Shown piece after piece: positions 22,101 to 34,554 of a stretch of DNA of 64,000 nt (the stretch's first letter is position 1; each line of letters starts with the position of its first letter). The stretch lies in NCBI GenBank assembly GCA_019096065.1, contig JAGUCH010000004.1:2852001-2916000 (forward strand), written 5' to 3'. The notes beneath the pieces are model-generated. The model was not told the DNA's origin, ran no database searches, and saw only the letters and a list, made by a program, of their open reading frames with translations. Source of the DNA: Paracyclopina nana. Its lineage: Eukaryota; Arthropoda; Copepoda; Cyclopoida; Cyclopettidae. Made by a program: the position numbers and the translations under genes.

Positions 22101-25100
22101 CCATATACATAAAAGCTGGAATGCGGGTTGCGCAATTTTCTTTTGCTGCAGTCTTCACCTTCTCGACCGTGATCATGATGGGGTCGGAGCCCACCCCGAT
22201 GGCCATGAATTCTAAAAAAGGCATTTGTCATGATCAAGCACGAAGAGTTAGGTGGCAAAAAAATCCTGGCTCGAACCAGAATTCAGCTGGACATCATGGC
22301 ACCATCTTGAAAGTTTAGCGCGCGTGGGCTTTTCATATCATCCCAGATTTGGAGATTTGTTGCCAAAATAAGTAGCATCATCCTATTTTATGCACTCTCT
22401 TGCATATCCATATGAGATTGCTCTGGAGGCTTGCCAAAATCGAGTTGTAGTACTTTTTATGCTTTACTTCTTGTACTTTAACGATGATTGTTGTGAAATT
22501 TCGGGTTTGCATCATATGGCCAAAATAGCAGGATTTATCATTACTTGCTTGAAGCTCGGGGTTATTTATTTTTAGTGCAATAGTGTTATAAATGCTTGCT
22601 GCTAGTTTGTTCGGTAGATATTGTAATTTTTTAATATAATTGAATGTATGAGTCACACATTATTTTAAAGTGCTGAGCTTTTGTTTTTGCACACATTGCT
22701 AGCATTTTTCAAGTCTGTGTGAATATGATTCAGTGCTGGGTTTTATGCTTTTTTTCGTGAAGAACTGATTGCCGATTGTTGTTGCAACAAGGAATAATAA
22801 TGTTGAGATTATTCTTGAAGAGTGGGAAAAAAGAGCAAAAATCTCTTTATTCTCATCCATTTCCTTTGTGTCTGACGCGCAAATAATATTACTAATAATT
22901 AGCTTGACGAAGATGCAATCTAAAAGTAAGTCATCTATGACAATCCTCCGCGGAAATCACCATTTGGCTGCAATATTTCAATTCTTCTCATTCTTGCCTT
23001 CTTTGAGGTGGTCACCAATGCTGATCACATTCGGTGCATGAATGGCCAAAAATGCAGGATTTTTCAGGCTGACATGGCAACATTTCGGGTGTGTTCCAAC
23101 TCAAACTGGAAAAAAGGACTGGACCTTATTTTTTCCATCAAATCGTGACTTTGCAGCAGTGCTTTATGTGGGTGTATTTTGACAAAGATTTAGATTTTCA
23201 CTAAGTACAGCAGTGCCATATAAAAAGGACCAGCTGCTGCCCAAAATGGATTTGTACATTATGATGCATTTATGCGCGAAAGAGTTAATAATATCTTGCG
23301 ATCGCCATTATAATGTTGATCAGAAATGATGATGATGATGATGACTGTGATCAACCAGCTGGAAAGTTATTGCGGCAAGGTCATATGGAACCTCTGGGTA
23401 TATGCGCTTCATACGATTACCAATGTACATGCGCAAATGTGAGCATCAAAGTGACGTTAATTTCACTATAATTCTAGGGTGAAATTTTACGATTTTGAAA
23501 TATGATCGGCACATTATGCGCGGCTCAAAAAGATGCAGGAAAAGGGGTAAAATATGGGGTTTTGTGGCAGTTATTCGAGAAGATATCACGCTGAGCTGAA
23601 CGAAAAAAGGCTAGAAATCCTCAATGGAACGCCCTGAATAATGGGCTAAAAAATGAACTTTACCTATCCATATCGAATTTGGGGGGAAAAATTGATGGCT
23701 CTTATCTTTTTTTGAACTATGTACGCGAGCAGCTAACTTTTGGCAGAGGGAAAGTGGGTGATGATCGCCTTAGTTAAGTTGAGAGGAAATCTGACCGACC
23801 ATTTTTGACGCAAAATAAAAACACGTCATATGACGTCGTCGCCCACGCGACGTAGAATAGCAGAAATGATATGGCAAAATTCGCTGTATCATTGCAGATC
23901 ATCTGCCCTTGGAGTTCCATTTTCAATTGCACTAACGGATACATTTTCTGGCTGTTTCGCGAGGCGGTCAAAATTATTAACCCATTTTATCAGATGACCC
24001 CATCTTAGAAAGTGTGTGACATTTTCACACATGATTGTACCCACGAAATGTGGCAGGACTGCATGCTTTTCATCGCTCATGCTACAGCGCTTTGCATTCC
24101 TGATAACATCTTACTTTTATGGATTCAGTCCGAAGACCGAAATTGTTATTATGTATACCGTACAACCACCTTGACTCCTTTTAAAGAGTCATGAATTCAG
24201 AGTAGAAATTAGAGAGATCGAGAGAGTGAAAGGGCAAATTCTACGCAGAAAAGTGCATTTTTTGCGCTATGTAGCACAACTGGGGAAATACCCGAGACTC
24301 AATTCAAGGCAATGCAGAAAAAGATACAGTCGTACGTACACTACTGCATTTGTATCTAGTGCTGAATACCAGCCAAAAAGCGTGTAATTACGAGATGGAT
24401 CAAGGACATCATCCGTTAGCTTTATAGTTGTAGAGGTGCCAGCATAGAATAGCAATAGAAGAGTAAATGTTGCGTTTTCACTCTGGTGCCCTTTTTCTGT
24501 TGTTGTCACTCTAGTTGAGGTCACATGTGGAGCATGAGCGAAGATTGTGGCCTGGAATTGTGAGAAAATGCTCCAGTTGCCATTAATTTGCTCGCTACTC
24601 GGTACATGGTATAACTAGCTACCCTGAGACAGGAAGCCCAAAATTAAGGTGGAAATTGCACCTTTGTTTGTGCGAGACAACAACGAAATTTTTGTCTGCA
24701 CATTAAGGAGTTGCTTATGTTTGCGTACGCAAGATGCGACGGACTCCTACCCTTGGATCGACAACGGACCGTCCTTGGATAGACTAAGACGAACCGGCCT
24801 TGGATCGACGAAACGGATCATCCTTGGATAGACTACTGCTACGGACAGTCCCCAGATCGACAAGACGAATCATCCTTGGATCGACTGTTAGAACACACAG
24901 TCCTTGGATAGACCAGGACTGACATGTATTTGGTTAGACAAGAAAAACAAACTGTACTTGGATCGACGAGACGAACCGTCCTTGGATCGACTATGAGAAC
25001 ATACCGTCCTTAGATCGACCAACGGATCGTCCTTGGATAGACAAAAGACGGGTAGTACTCTGATCGACAAGACGAATCAGCCGAAAACAGACTGTACTTG

Positions 25101-28100
25101 GATCAACTGGGAAAACCAAATGGTCAACTAAACTCAATCTAGAAAAAAAATTGCTCAAAATGAAAAAATATGAAAAGTCCTGGCAAAAAAATTTGGGCAA
25201 GGCACTTTGGTCCTTTCAAGTGTGCAAAAGTGAGGTCTTAGTAAGAGCCATATACTGCTGCACATCAAAGTGGCAAAAAGCTAAAAATCCAATTTTCAAT
25301 GCGAGCAACAATTTAAATTCAAACTGAACTAACTGAAGGCTAGCTAAGTCTATTTAGTTTAAGAAATAATTGTCAGTTAGGTCTTAGTAATTTTTAATTT
25401 GGTCAAAATTGAAATCAAAGTTTATAATGCGTATAGCGCTACTTATCAAACTTTAGCAAAAAGCTAAAAATTCCTTTTTTTAATGAGTGCTACTAAGTAA
25501 TTTTTTTGAAACTGTACTAACTGAAAGCTAGGCTAGCTAAGACTATTTAGCTAAAAAAAAGTTAAAGAACTTGAGGACTGTGCTTTAAGCGATTAGGAGG
25601 TCTCAGAAGTAATGTTTTGACTGAAAATTTGATGCATTTGTGTATGGCTGCTTAGCTTAATAATAATTTTCAAATTCATTTTGAATTAGAGCTAATAAGT
25701 AATTTTTATATCAAGGACAATTCTGAGTTCAAATAATAATAGATCGTACGAGAAACCCTCAATTCAGTCAAAACTGAAAAGGCCTTTGTCTAAGAAATAA
25801 ATGTCTTATTTTATCAGATATTTTATCATTTGCCAGTCTATCCAAGGACAGTCTGTTCTGACAGTCTATCCAAGGACAGTCTGTTCTGACAGTCGATCCA
25901 AGGACAGCTCGTTCTAGTCTATCCAGGGACAGTTTGTCATAGCAGTCTAACATTGTACAGTACATTCTAGCTGTCGATCCAAGTACGGTCCGTTTTTCGA
26001 TGCAGGGACAGTCTGTTCTGTCAGTCTATCCAGGCACAGTTCGTTCTAGTCGACCCATGTCCTGTTTAGTCATAGAAGTCGATCCAAGGACTATCCGTTT
26101 CATTGGTCCAAGGACTGTTTGTCTTTATAGTCGATCCAAGGATGATCCGTCTCGTCGATCCATGGACAGTGCGTTCTCATAGTCTATCCAAGGACGATCT
26201 GTCGCAGTCTATCCAAGGACAGTACGTCCTAGTCGATCCAAGTACGGCCGCCCGATGCGACCATTAAGGAAATTACTGGGGCCCGTTATATTTCCATACA
26301 AGTGGCTTGCTTCTCTTCTGTTAAATAGAGTCTTTTACATGAACGAATGAAACGAGTATTTGTTAGCCCTTACTTTTCTACGCCCCCTTTAGAGTGCATT
26401 TGAGTTTTGGCCTCAAATTTTCCGAGCAAAAAGTGGGACAACAGTCGTCGTTGGAGACCAGGAAATTCTCTAATTGTATACAGTCAACTTTCTCATTCTT
26501 GATCTTTTGCCAAGCAAAATAATGTAGCACTTCTTTTGAAGCCCCTACATTTCTAGGGATTCATACGCACAATCTCGCGGCTAGGTAAACAAGCTTAGCT
26601 ATATGCTCTGGAATAATGAAAAATTCTTTGTGGTAAAAAAATGTACGTGTGTAAGTGAATAAGTAGAATTGACCTTTTTTATGACATGTCACGTGTGTTG
26701 TGGAGGTTTGTCAACTTCAAAAGGATTCCAGCTGACCTTTTGTCTTCTGACAAATCAAGTGAATTAATGAGACGTGAAAATGACGATCTAAGTTGTTTTG
26801 TTTCAAAAACAACGGGTGAATTTCATTCATCTGATCGTTGCCAAAAAAAACAAAAAACACCGTAGTGAATTAATTACGTGTAGTGAATGCAAATCCATGA
26901 TTTTTGGTTTCTTTTCCAGATTGGAAGCGGCTTGTGTTCACGAAGGACAACTTCATGCTTTAACAGAAGTAAGTTGAATAAACGCACAAAAAAGTGCTCA
27001 AATTATTTGCAACGTCAGGAAGTCACGTCGCAGCTCATAGTTTTTGGAGCACAAAAAACCTTGTGAAAAAGGCCATCAGTATAGCTGATTTTGTTTGCTT
27101 TTTACAGTATATAAATGGAGGAAGTCTGGAGCAGCTGATCCAGCGAAAGGAAGATGACTTGCCGTGGTCCATCCGGATGTCCATAGCTTTGGACATTGCC
27201 AAAGGCTTATCCTACCTTCACTCCAAAGGGATGTTCCACAGAGATCTCACATCAAAGGTACTCAGTCATGACCCTCCCGAGTCCCTTTTCTGGTTTTTTA
27301 GCTTGTCGAAAAAATAATGCTACAGCTAAATATCGAGTGACTCTTATCATATGATACTTTATTACTGTAATACTGTAACTCAATCTCCTCTGCTTTATGT
27401 TGCAGTCACTGATATTTGAAATGTAGCTGTCGTCAGGCGAACAAAAAATTCCTCTTTCTTTTTTGACGGACTAATTTTGGTCAGAAACCAAGGCAACACG
27501 GCATCATCACTTGAAATAAAAAAGCTTGCGCAGTCATGTAGGAAAAACAACTTGAGCATGAATAATGGCCGCATTTACAACAGCAGCAGCAGTCATCATA
27601 AATATCCCTGAAATTCCAGAATCAACAAGGTCATAATAAAAATCCTTAATGTTGCGTTTCAGAATGTTCTGATCCAGCGGGACGAGTCGAGAATTACTAA
27701 AGCACTGATCGGGGATTTTGGCCTCGCTGCTCGAATCCCCAGTCGCACGAGTAAATTGGAAAACATACGACTCCCCCAAGTGGGAAGCCCATACTGGATG
27801 AGTCCCGAATGCTTGAGGGGCAAATACTACGATGAGAAAGCCGATGTTTTCAGCTACGGTAAGTGCACTAAATTGGACAGAACATTGCTCAATTATGCCC
27901 AATATGTTCAATGCAGGCATAATTATGTGCGAGTTGATTGGACGCGTTGACGCAGACCCCGATGTGCTACCACGGACGGAAAACTTTGGCCTCGACTATA
28001 TTGCTTTCAGTGCCATGTGCCCCAATTGTCCTCCAGATTTCCTCAAGTTGACCTACAACTGCGTCAAGGTAACAATAATTCTCAGCCAGCTTTCTGTGGC

Positions 28101-29683
28101 CATTCTGTAACTTTTTCCTCCAGGTGGATCCAATGACAAGGCCAACAGCTCAAGAGCTTATTGAGGAGCTCATTCCCATACTTGACCTCCAAAGCAAGCA
28201 GGAGGGCCGAAATCAAGGCGCCATTGACGGCAGGATCCACCTGCGGAAAGTTGGCCACAAAAGAAGCCTTAGCGAGGAAGAGATCGTCATTCGAAAATCC
28301 CCCAGTGAAAAGGCCAGATTTCACTACTTGGCGGCCTTGCCGTCTTCCAAGCCCACCGTCATGTCGATCGGCAAAGAGATGTCCATCAAAGATCCTCATT
28401 ACAGGTGGGTTCTTTCAAGTGATTCTCCGAGATGTGAACATGTTTTTCCTCACTGCCTATTATTCAATTACAGGCCGGCTATGCAAAATCCATTTCATTC
28501 ATTGCCCAAGCTCCGCGAGGGCAAGAAAATCATCGGGTCGTCGCGTGACCTTTTTAGCTCTTGCTTCGAGCTTCCTAGCCCAGCTCGAGTGGGCACACCG
28601 ACCTTCTTCGAGGTCAGAGAGACTCCGACCAAGTCCACCAGCTTGTTTAACTTGATGCCTCCAACGAGCCAGGTCCGATCTCCAAGGTCGAGGTTTGAGG
28701 ATCATCTCTTCCATGGACGAGTGGAGCTCCTCAAAAGGTTGTACTCTGGAGGCGTTTGGATGACGCAAGACGATTCGGTGTTGTCTTCTTTCTCATCATC
28801 TTCCTCCTCATCTTCCTCAATGTCCTCCAACAACAGCCATTACATGCTGAAGCGTCGCGGCTCATGCGAGTCCGGATTCTGCTCGGTGGGCACAGTGGAC
28901 GACTGGCTTTTGGAGTCGATGCAATTGTCATCGGCGACAGCCTCGGCCACGAGGTCAATGGGGTCATCGCTGCTCACAGTCTCTGATCTGGAAGAGGATT
29001 TGCGAGCGGCATCTGCATTTTTGTCTTCTACGAACAAAAGAACGTCCTCCATATTCACAGACTCGACCGATGACCTCAGCTCCTTGCCAGAGGACTTCGA
29101 GGTCACCACCAAGCCTTCAACGGGCTACGAGAAGGACATACGGGACATTGTGGAATATTTCGAGGCCTCGTGTAGGATTCCGAGGCCGCGGGGCTTGCAT
29201 CATTTGCGGCTGCAGAAGTACCGCAGCCAACTGAGGTCAAAGGATACCAGTCTCGGGGGCGGAGTGCAAAATGAAGAGCTCAAGTTGGCTCGGTCACAAA
29301 AAATTGAGAGTCTAATCAAACGCGTCGTTGAAAAGGAGTCACGAGAGAGGCTGAGAAAAACGACGTCCGCCTCAGCTGCCTCCATGGCAGCCTCCACTAG
29401 TCAGCAACAGAGGCTGCAGATTTGCGACGGCATTGTTCGCTCGAAACTCCAGGTTTTCGATGAGGCCAAAAGGCCCTCAAGGTTGCCAGTGGACCACAAG
29501 GGCTTTGTCAAGGCTCGTTTGGCCTTTTTCGATTCCACTCAGAATGCCTCGTCGATATCGAGCACCACTGGCAATGCTAAAAGGCTCGCGGAGAAGAGGC
29601 TAATGGCTCTGGCTAAAAATAACAGTAGCTATGGGACTGCTTCCTCCAGTCGAGTATCTTCCCTCCAGAAAGAGTTTAAGTAA
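13123..29683 (+). CDS. TESK: TESK/center-divider-type dual-specificity protein kinase
   Basis: LIMK/TESK-branch kinase that phosphorylates cofilin and so stabilises actin. Exons: 13123-13344, 20410-20531, 26920-26968, 27108-27257, 27663-27858, 27917-28068, 28124-28404 and 28474-29683; 793 residues. The glycine loop GSGFFSEVF is at 65-73, the catalytic Lys (VMVLKLNK) at 87, the TESK-type loop HRDLTSKN at 175-182, DFGLA at 199-203, and [13 protein letters not shown] as the activation-segment end. [10 protein letters not shown] and the late kinase helix follow. The long tail is Ser-rich (a run of SSSSSSSS near 28795) with basic low-complexity segments and no recognised domain. Introns 1 and 2 are 7.1 and 6.4 kb and full of repeats. 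The seventh intron (69 bases) is a multiple of three with no stop, so retention would also give an open frame. Confidence 0.93.
18633..18854. mobile_element. PIF/Harbinger-like (Tourist-type) MITE with TTA target duplication
   Basis: A 222-base element. The left end GGGCCTGTTCACCTGC matches the reversed right end GGCCCTGTTCACCTGC at 15 of 16 bases, and both then run into TTATTAT-like sequence. TTA occurs directly outside both ends (18630-18632 and 18855-18857). A GGSCCTGTT terminus plus a 3-base TTA/TAA duplication is the signature of PIF/Harbinger MITEs. No coding capacity. Confidence 0.8.
19413..20126. mobile_element. Complete Tc1/mariner-like MITE with inverted repeats of about 115 bases
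   Basis: A 714-base element. The left end CAGTCTGTCCCGTAGATTTC and the reversed right end CAGTCTGTCCTGTAGATTTC stay alignable for about 115 bases, through TACACTTTGAAATCAA and AATGGATA..GTTGGAAAGCT. TA flanks both ends (19411-19412 and 20127-20128), as expected of the Tc1/mariner superfamily. It is a second copy of the partial element at 1-423. There is no transposase; one 61-codon frame at 19497-19682 is also open in the other copy. Confidence 0.85.
21481..21909. repeat. Possible short element bounded by 17-base inverted repeats
   Basis: ATATCCCGTTCATGTGC at 21481-21497 recurs exactly inverted at 21893-21909. An exact 17-base inverted pair only 430 bases apart is unlikely by chance. No clear target duplication and no coding content were seen, so the element type is open. 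Confidence 0.4.
23322..23343 (+). repeat. Microsatellite (GAT)n
   Basis: About seven GAT/ATG units in a row inside the kinase intron. Confidence 0.7.
24741..26253. mobile_element. Foldback-type DNA element: opposed minisatellite arms around an AT-rich core
   Basis: A 1513-base structure. The left arm (24741-25110) is about 15 imperfect units of 24-27 bases around GTCCTTGGATCGAC. The right arm (25835-26253) is about 16 units of the same motif in reverse (GTCGATCCAAGGAC). Arms in opposite orientation can fold on each other. GATGCGAC occurs directly outside both ends (24733-24740 and 26254-26261) and looks like an 8-base target duplication. The termini match partly (GGACTCCTACCCTTGGATCGAC against GGGCGGCCGTACTTGGATCGAC). 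The core has no transposase and carries a diverged repeat of its own. An 8-base duplication would fit the hAT or P superfamilies; family assignment is inference. Confidence 0.75.
25233..25740 (+). repeat. Diverged tandem repeat in the foldback core
   Basis: Three blocks begin with AGGTCTTAG or AGGTCTCAG at 25233, 25379 and 25598. The first two share GGC/AGC-AAAAAGCTAAAAAT, ACTGTACTAACTGAA-like and GCTAGCTAAG.CTATTTAG segments in the same order. Spacing is uneven (146 and 219 bases). Confidence 0.55.
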
Positions 29684-29687
29684 TAAA
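29682..29687 (+). terminator. Poly(A) signal overlapping the kinase stop codon
   Basis: AAGTAATAAAAG contains both the TAA stop (29681-29683) and AATAAA. This is the third gene in the window whose signal touches or abuts the stop. Confidence 0.6.
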
Positions 29688-32600
29688 AGTTTCGATGATG
29701 AGTGCTGTGATAATTACGACTGTTTAAGAGAAGATGTTCAGTTCACTCACCTCACCCTCAAAACACTGCTATTTTTGTTGCCATATTATTAATAATAATC
29801 AAATAGTTCAGAATAGTCACAAAGACCGCAACCCAATTTTTGCACCCTTTCCCATACCATTAACATGAATGCCGAGTTGTTCAACATAAATATTGTTAGA
29901 TATATAGTATAAATAACCATGCTGCATCATGTTGCATTTATTAATGTGTGGTGTAAGTGTGATATTTGATATTTGCTGCGGGGTCATTATTGAAATAAAA
30001 GACAGAATGATTGAAAAATGCCAACTTCATGAATCCCGCGTATTCTTTTTGCTAAGTAATTTTTCGTTAATATAAAACTGTGTTTTATGTTATTTACCGG
30101 AGCAGATTCATCCATAAGAGCTATAAATACACGTATTTCCGACGGAATATTTTTTCCGCCAACACACAACCTTTTTTAAAAATGTAAACAGATTAAGGCC
30201 ATTTTAAAACAAATCAGCTGGACAAGGACAGGGCAATAAATAAGAAGGCTCTGGACAAGGACACCTTTGAGAAATAAAAATGTGAGTTTATTTCATTCTT
30301 GCGCTTTCTAATCAAAGAAGTATACGTTTTTTTAGTGCAGCGAAATTGTGTTTTCTGAAGTTGTGTCATTTCTGTCTCGAAATATGAACATATTTTTTTT
30401 AGTTCTACTAAGATCGGACTACGGCTTCGGTTAGAACATCAAAAAATGCATTTTCAGGAGCTTGTTAACTCCTGCGTAAAATATTATAAATAATTGCATT
30501 TTGGTGCTGCGAGGAAGCGTATCGATGTAAGGTTTAGTTGAAGCTTGGTAAAGGTCGCACGTTTCCATTATTTCTACTCAAATCGGAGAAGATTCGCTTG
30601 GATGAAAGTAGTATAAACATCGCGATGAGAACCTTTTTTGCCATAATTACTGTGCACATTTATAACTTGACTTTACAAGGATATGCTTCACTTAATCCGG
30701 TACTTCCCCTTTTGCTATGCCTTTTTAGCCAAAAATGACAGCCCCACAAAAACTCCTTTTAGCAAGCCTTTGTGTGCTTCACTTGATCAGTTGAAAAGCG
30801 GCTTCAATGACCATGATGTTCCGTTCCACCCTTTTTTAAGCCAATTAATGCTGATTGCGTAAAGTACAACATCATCATGTCATCCCTTAAATTGGGGAGT
30901 CATGATGAACGCTTCATAGTGGTGCGTACTTGCATTATGTGATGTTTAATCGCTTGAGAGGATAGCATTTTTGTCTCACTCAAGCGCAACTTTTGTAAGT
31001 AGGGATTTCCGATTAGCTGCTGGCACGTGCTTCGTGTAAGTTATGTTTTGCAAAATGGCTTGCCACTCCTACTCGCTGCAAATCTCTCAATTCTGCGGAA
31101 TGACAAATGCTCCAGGTTCAATCAGAATCGCAGCGAAATTAGTAGAGAAGTCTAAATTGAAATTTCACGGTGCATTAACTTCGTGGCGAGACATTTCAAT
31201 AATGGTGTCATAAAAATGGATATCATCAATGACCAGCTCCCAATCCAGTAAATTGATGGATTGAAAAGTGAATTGGTGATACGAATTTTGCAATGCTCCG
31301 AGTGAGGATTTTTCTTTCCTCTGAGTTTGCATGCTAAACCATACTACGTACAATTATCACTTTGTGGTTCGTTAATTGGTGTTTTCATATAGCTGTCTAT
31401 TAATTTAAAATGACGCCTGTTCTGGCCCTTCATCTACCATATTGGATTAAAGCCACTTTTGCCATAAAGAAAATGCTAAAAATTGGCAAAAATGCGAGGC
31501 ATTGAAAGATTGCAAGATCAGCAAAAATGTAGTCAGATTACGTTGAGCGAAGGTCAATTTAGGTTTTGACAGATTTTTTAAACCGCTGGCAAGGCGAGTG
31601 GATTTTTTACTTTTGAATAACTTAAAGTGGTTAGTGTCCAGCTTCATGAATCTATTTTAGAAAACCTTAATACAAAGTCAAAATAGAGGAATGAAAAAAT
31701 TCCGATAAAAGTTTTTTGGTTCATTTGTGCCAATGGAATTATAGTTCTAATGAGGAAACCAGCTGATTAAAATATATTGAAATTGAGGCATTAGTTTTCA
31801 CTCTTGTTTTCCCTCTCTAATTGATGCGACTTTCTATACACACAATTCACATATGTAGTGGCTTGACCACAATTCGGTTTTTTGATGCTTCAACAGAGCT
31901 GTAGTACGCGCGGACTTTTCATACTTCAAAATTCAGCTTGTAGGAATTCAAGCATATAAAGAGAGAGAGAGACAAGTATTAACTCCGAATAAAAATTGCA
32001 TTCAATGCAAATTAGGGCCTTGGGACTTTTTGGATGATCAATGAACTGTGGCACAATTAAAAGCTCTTTTTTCCTTGTACTGCTGAATTTTCGCGTATTC
32101 ATTTTCTTTTTTCAACAAAATATTTTATTTGCAACTTTATTGCTCTCTTGCAAGTAAGCAAAATTTTTGGAAGGAGAATAAATTCTGCTGCGTCTTTGAG
32201 CTTGAAGAAGGTCACGCTTTATTTGTGAAGCTTGAGCGCGTAAGAAGCCATATCTTCAATGCGTACGCCAGCCATGCACGCTTATTTATTTGTAAAAAAA
32301 TTAATAATAAGCTAAAGCCTTTTCATTTCGCAATGGAACAAATGGTGTCTATGAGTTCACTTTTTGTGGTGCAAAGTGCGATCGACCGTCGTCTGGAAGT
32401 GGCAGAAAGTGCACCATTGTGCCTTTTTTTCGACGGAGTAGAATACTAATTTCATGGCCATCTTGGCATATTGGTGAATGAAAGTTCCTGGATAGTTGTA
32501 GTGCAGAGTAGATGGTCGGGCCTACGAGCGCTGGCTGCATAAGCACTGCTACACTGCTTCTGTCCCTGGCTCGCATGACCACTGTGTTACGATATATCTA

Positions 32601-33517
32601 CGCAAAATCTGCCTTTTTTCGTGCATTGAAAGTGATGTCAATCATAATTGCCATTTTCGTTGCAGGCAGAGCCGAAGGGGGTGACTTTTTAATCTGCAAA
32701 TTTCCCTGGGTGAAAGGAGGGGCCGTGAGCCGGATCGGTTCACCGTGGTCTGTCAGTTGGCAGTCAACCTGTTGAACAAGCACAGGTAAAAGAAATCTTC
32801 GGTGATTCCGTTATACTACTACTACTACATGACGGCAGTCTTCGCCGCAGCTAGCCGCGCAGACCTGGCCCAATTTCCAAGTCTTCTTCTTCAGCGTAGA
32901 AAATAATCTGGCAATATCTGGCTGAAAGTTCCGCAGTGTCCAGTGATCGAGCGTTCAAATCTCCGGGCCTTTTTCATGGAAGTTTGAATGACCTGACTTT
33001 TACACACGAGGTGAGTTTTATTTGCCGGCATTATTGAGGTCAAAGCAGTATGGAGCAGAATCACTGAGTAGCATTCCACTCGGAAAACCAGTTTGCGAAT
33101 TGCATGGAAAATGTCTCACTTTGTATTTGCTGGACATTTTGCACGAGTCGATAATCATTTTTACCTATGGAGAAAATCGTTGAAAGAATTTAGAAAGTGT
33201 CATTGCTTGCTTGACCTTCCAATGCTCGGTTTTGCAGCCGAAAAAAGCAATGTTACAATCTTAAATTGGCCAGGAAGTCAAGTATGCATTCATTTTTGGC
33301 TCAAAAATGGCAGGTGACAAAATTGGCAAGTGCTCATCTCTCATTAAATGTGATACCAATAAAGTGCTTTTGAAGTGCGTCCAACTACGCAAATCCAGTC
33401 GTCATTGTTGCTATAATCAATTGTCAATAGGAAGCTAGCGCATTATCAATGATGATATTGCCAAAAAAAGTAGTAACACCTTTACACGCTACATTAACTC
33501 TTCTTTCAGAAGCTGCA
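29688..33517. other. 3.8-kb intergenic region with no supported gene
   Basis: AT-rich. The open frames are short and show no family likeness. A (GA)n tract lies near 31967-31981. The last part must hold the promoter and a 5' leader of the ADP/ATP carrier, because a splice acceptor (CTTTCTTTCAG-like, ending 33509) stands just before its ATG. Confidence 0.5.
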
Positions 33518-34554
33518 ATGTCGTCACGGAGCCACAAGTTGGGCTTCACAGAAAGCTTCTTCCTTTCCGGAACCGCAGCCGCCATTTCGAAAACCAGTGC
33601 AGCCCCAATTGAGAGAGTGAAACTACTGCTGCAAAATCAAAACGAATTGATTAAGCAGGGCAAGCTCGAAAAGGGCTACAGTGGAGTGAAAGAATGCGTC
33701 GGAAGAACACTCAAGCACGAAGGCTTCATCAGCTTCTGGAGGGGCAATTTCGCCTCAGTCATCAGATATTTCCCCCAACAAGCGCTCAACTTTGCTTTTA
33801 AAGACCAAGTAAGCAAAATACTGAAAAGCAACTTGTCAACATTACCTTTATGGTTTTTTATTTAATTTTCCTCGTTGCAGATCAAGGCAGTGTTCAAAAT
33901 GTCTAAAAATGCATCATATCCGGAGAGATTCAGCAAAAACATTGTGAGTGGAGGATGTGCCGGATCCCTGTCCTTACTTTTTGTCCAGTCCATCGACTAC
34001 ACGAGAACGAGGCTGGCCGCAGATGCAAAAAACGCCTCAGGCCAGCGCCAATTCAAAGGAATCCTGGATGTCTACTCGCAAACGATCAAAGCGGACGGAG
34101 TGTTTGGCCTTTACCGGGGCTTTGTCACCTCCTGCGTCTGCATCTTCATCTACAGAGGCCTCTACTTTGGCCTCTACGATTCGCTCAAGCCTATTCTGCT
34201 CGCCGAAAATCCGCTGTGGCTGCACACGTTCCTCCTTGGTTGGGCTGTCACCATCACTTCTGGCCTCGTAATCACATAAGCACTTTAAAAGTTTCAGGCA
34301 ATTTAAAAAAATCATGTTTGCAGGCTGCATACCCAGTTGACACCGTGCGCCGACGAATGATGATGACAAGCGGTGAGAAGACGAAATACCAAGGTGGAAT
34401 GGATTGCTTCCGTGCCATCGTGAAATCGGAAGGAACGAATGCCTTGTATAAGGGCGCTGGTGTCAACGTTGTCCGCGGCGTGGCTGGAGCTGGCGTTCTC
34501 TCCGGCTTTGACAAATTCAAAAACATTTACGTGGGATGGAGACTTCAGCTGTAA
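33518..34554 (+). CDS. ANT: Atypical mitochondrial ADP/ATP carrier
   Basis: Inner-membrane exchanger of matrix ATP for cytosolic ADP. Exons 33518-33808, 33881-34267 and 34324-34554, both joins in phase 0, give 302 residues, the usual length. The ADP/ATP-carrier signature RRRMMM is intact ([13 protein letters not shown]), as are the first carrier motif [17 protein letters not shown] and the third, [11 protein letters not shown]. The second motif, normally YPLDFARTRLAAD, reads [13 protein letters not shown], so the helix-kinking Pro is replaced by Ser while the Asp and Arg are kept. Three repeats of about 100 residues are present. The acceptor just before the start (AG at 33508-33509) implies a spliced leader or 5' UTR intron. 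Likely a divergent paralogue; tissue use unknown. Confidence 0.92.

Larger units (their letters stand above)
20532..26919 (+). other. TESK-type kinase intron 2 (6.4 kb)
   Basis: Donor CAA|GTAAGT at 20531/20532 and acceptor TTTTCCAG ending at 26919. It contains a 17-base inverted pair at 21481-21497 / 21893-21909, a (GAT) microsatellite near 23322-23343 and the foldback element at 24741-26253. No gene within it is supported. Confidence 0.7.

Noticed and set aside
22255-22285. GGCTCGAACCAG, resembling a T-arm
   Set aside because: Loop and stem lengths are wrong and no acceptor stem was found.
27534-27920. 128-codon minus-strand frame
   Set aside because: Lies antisense to two well-supported kinase exons.
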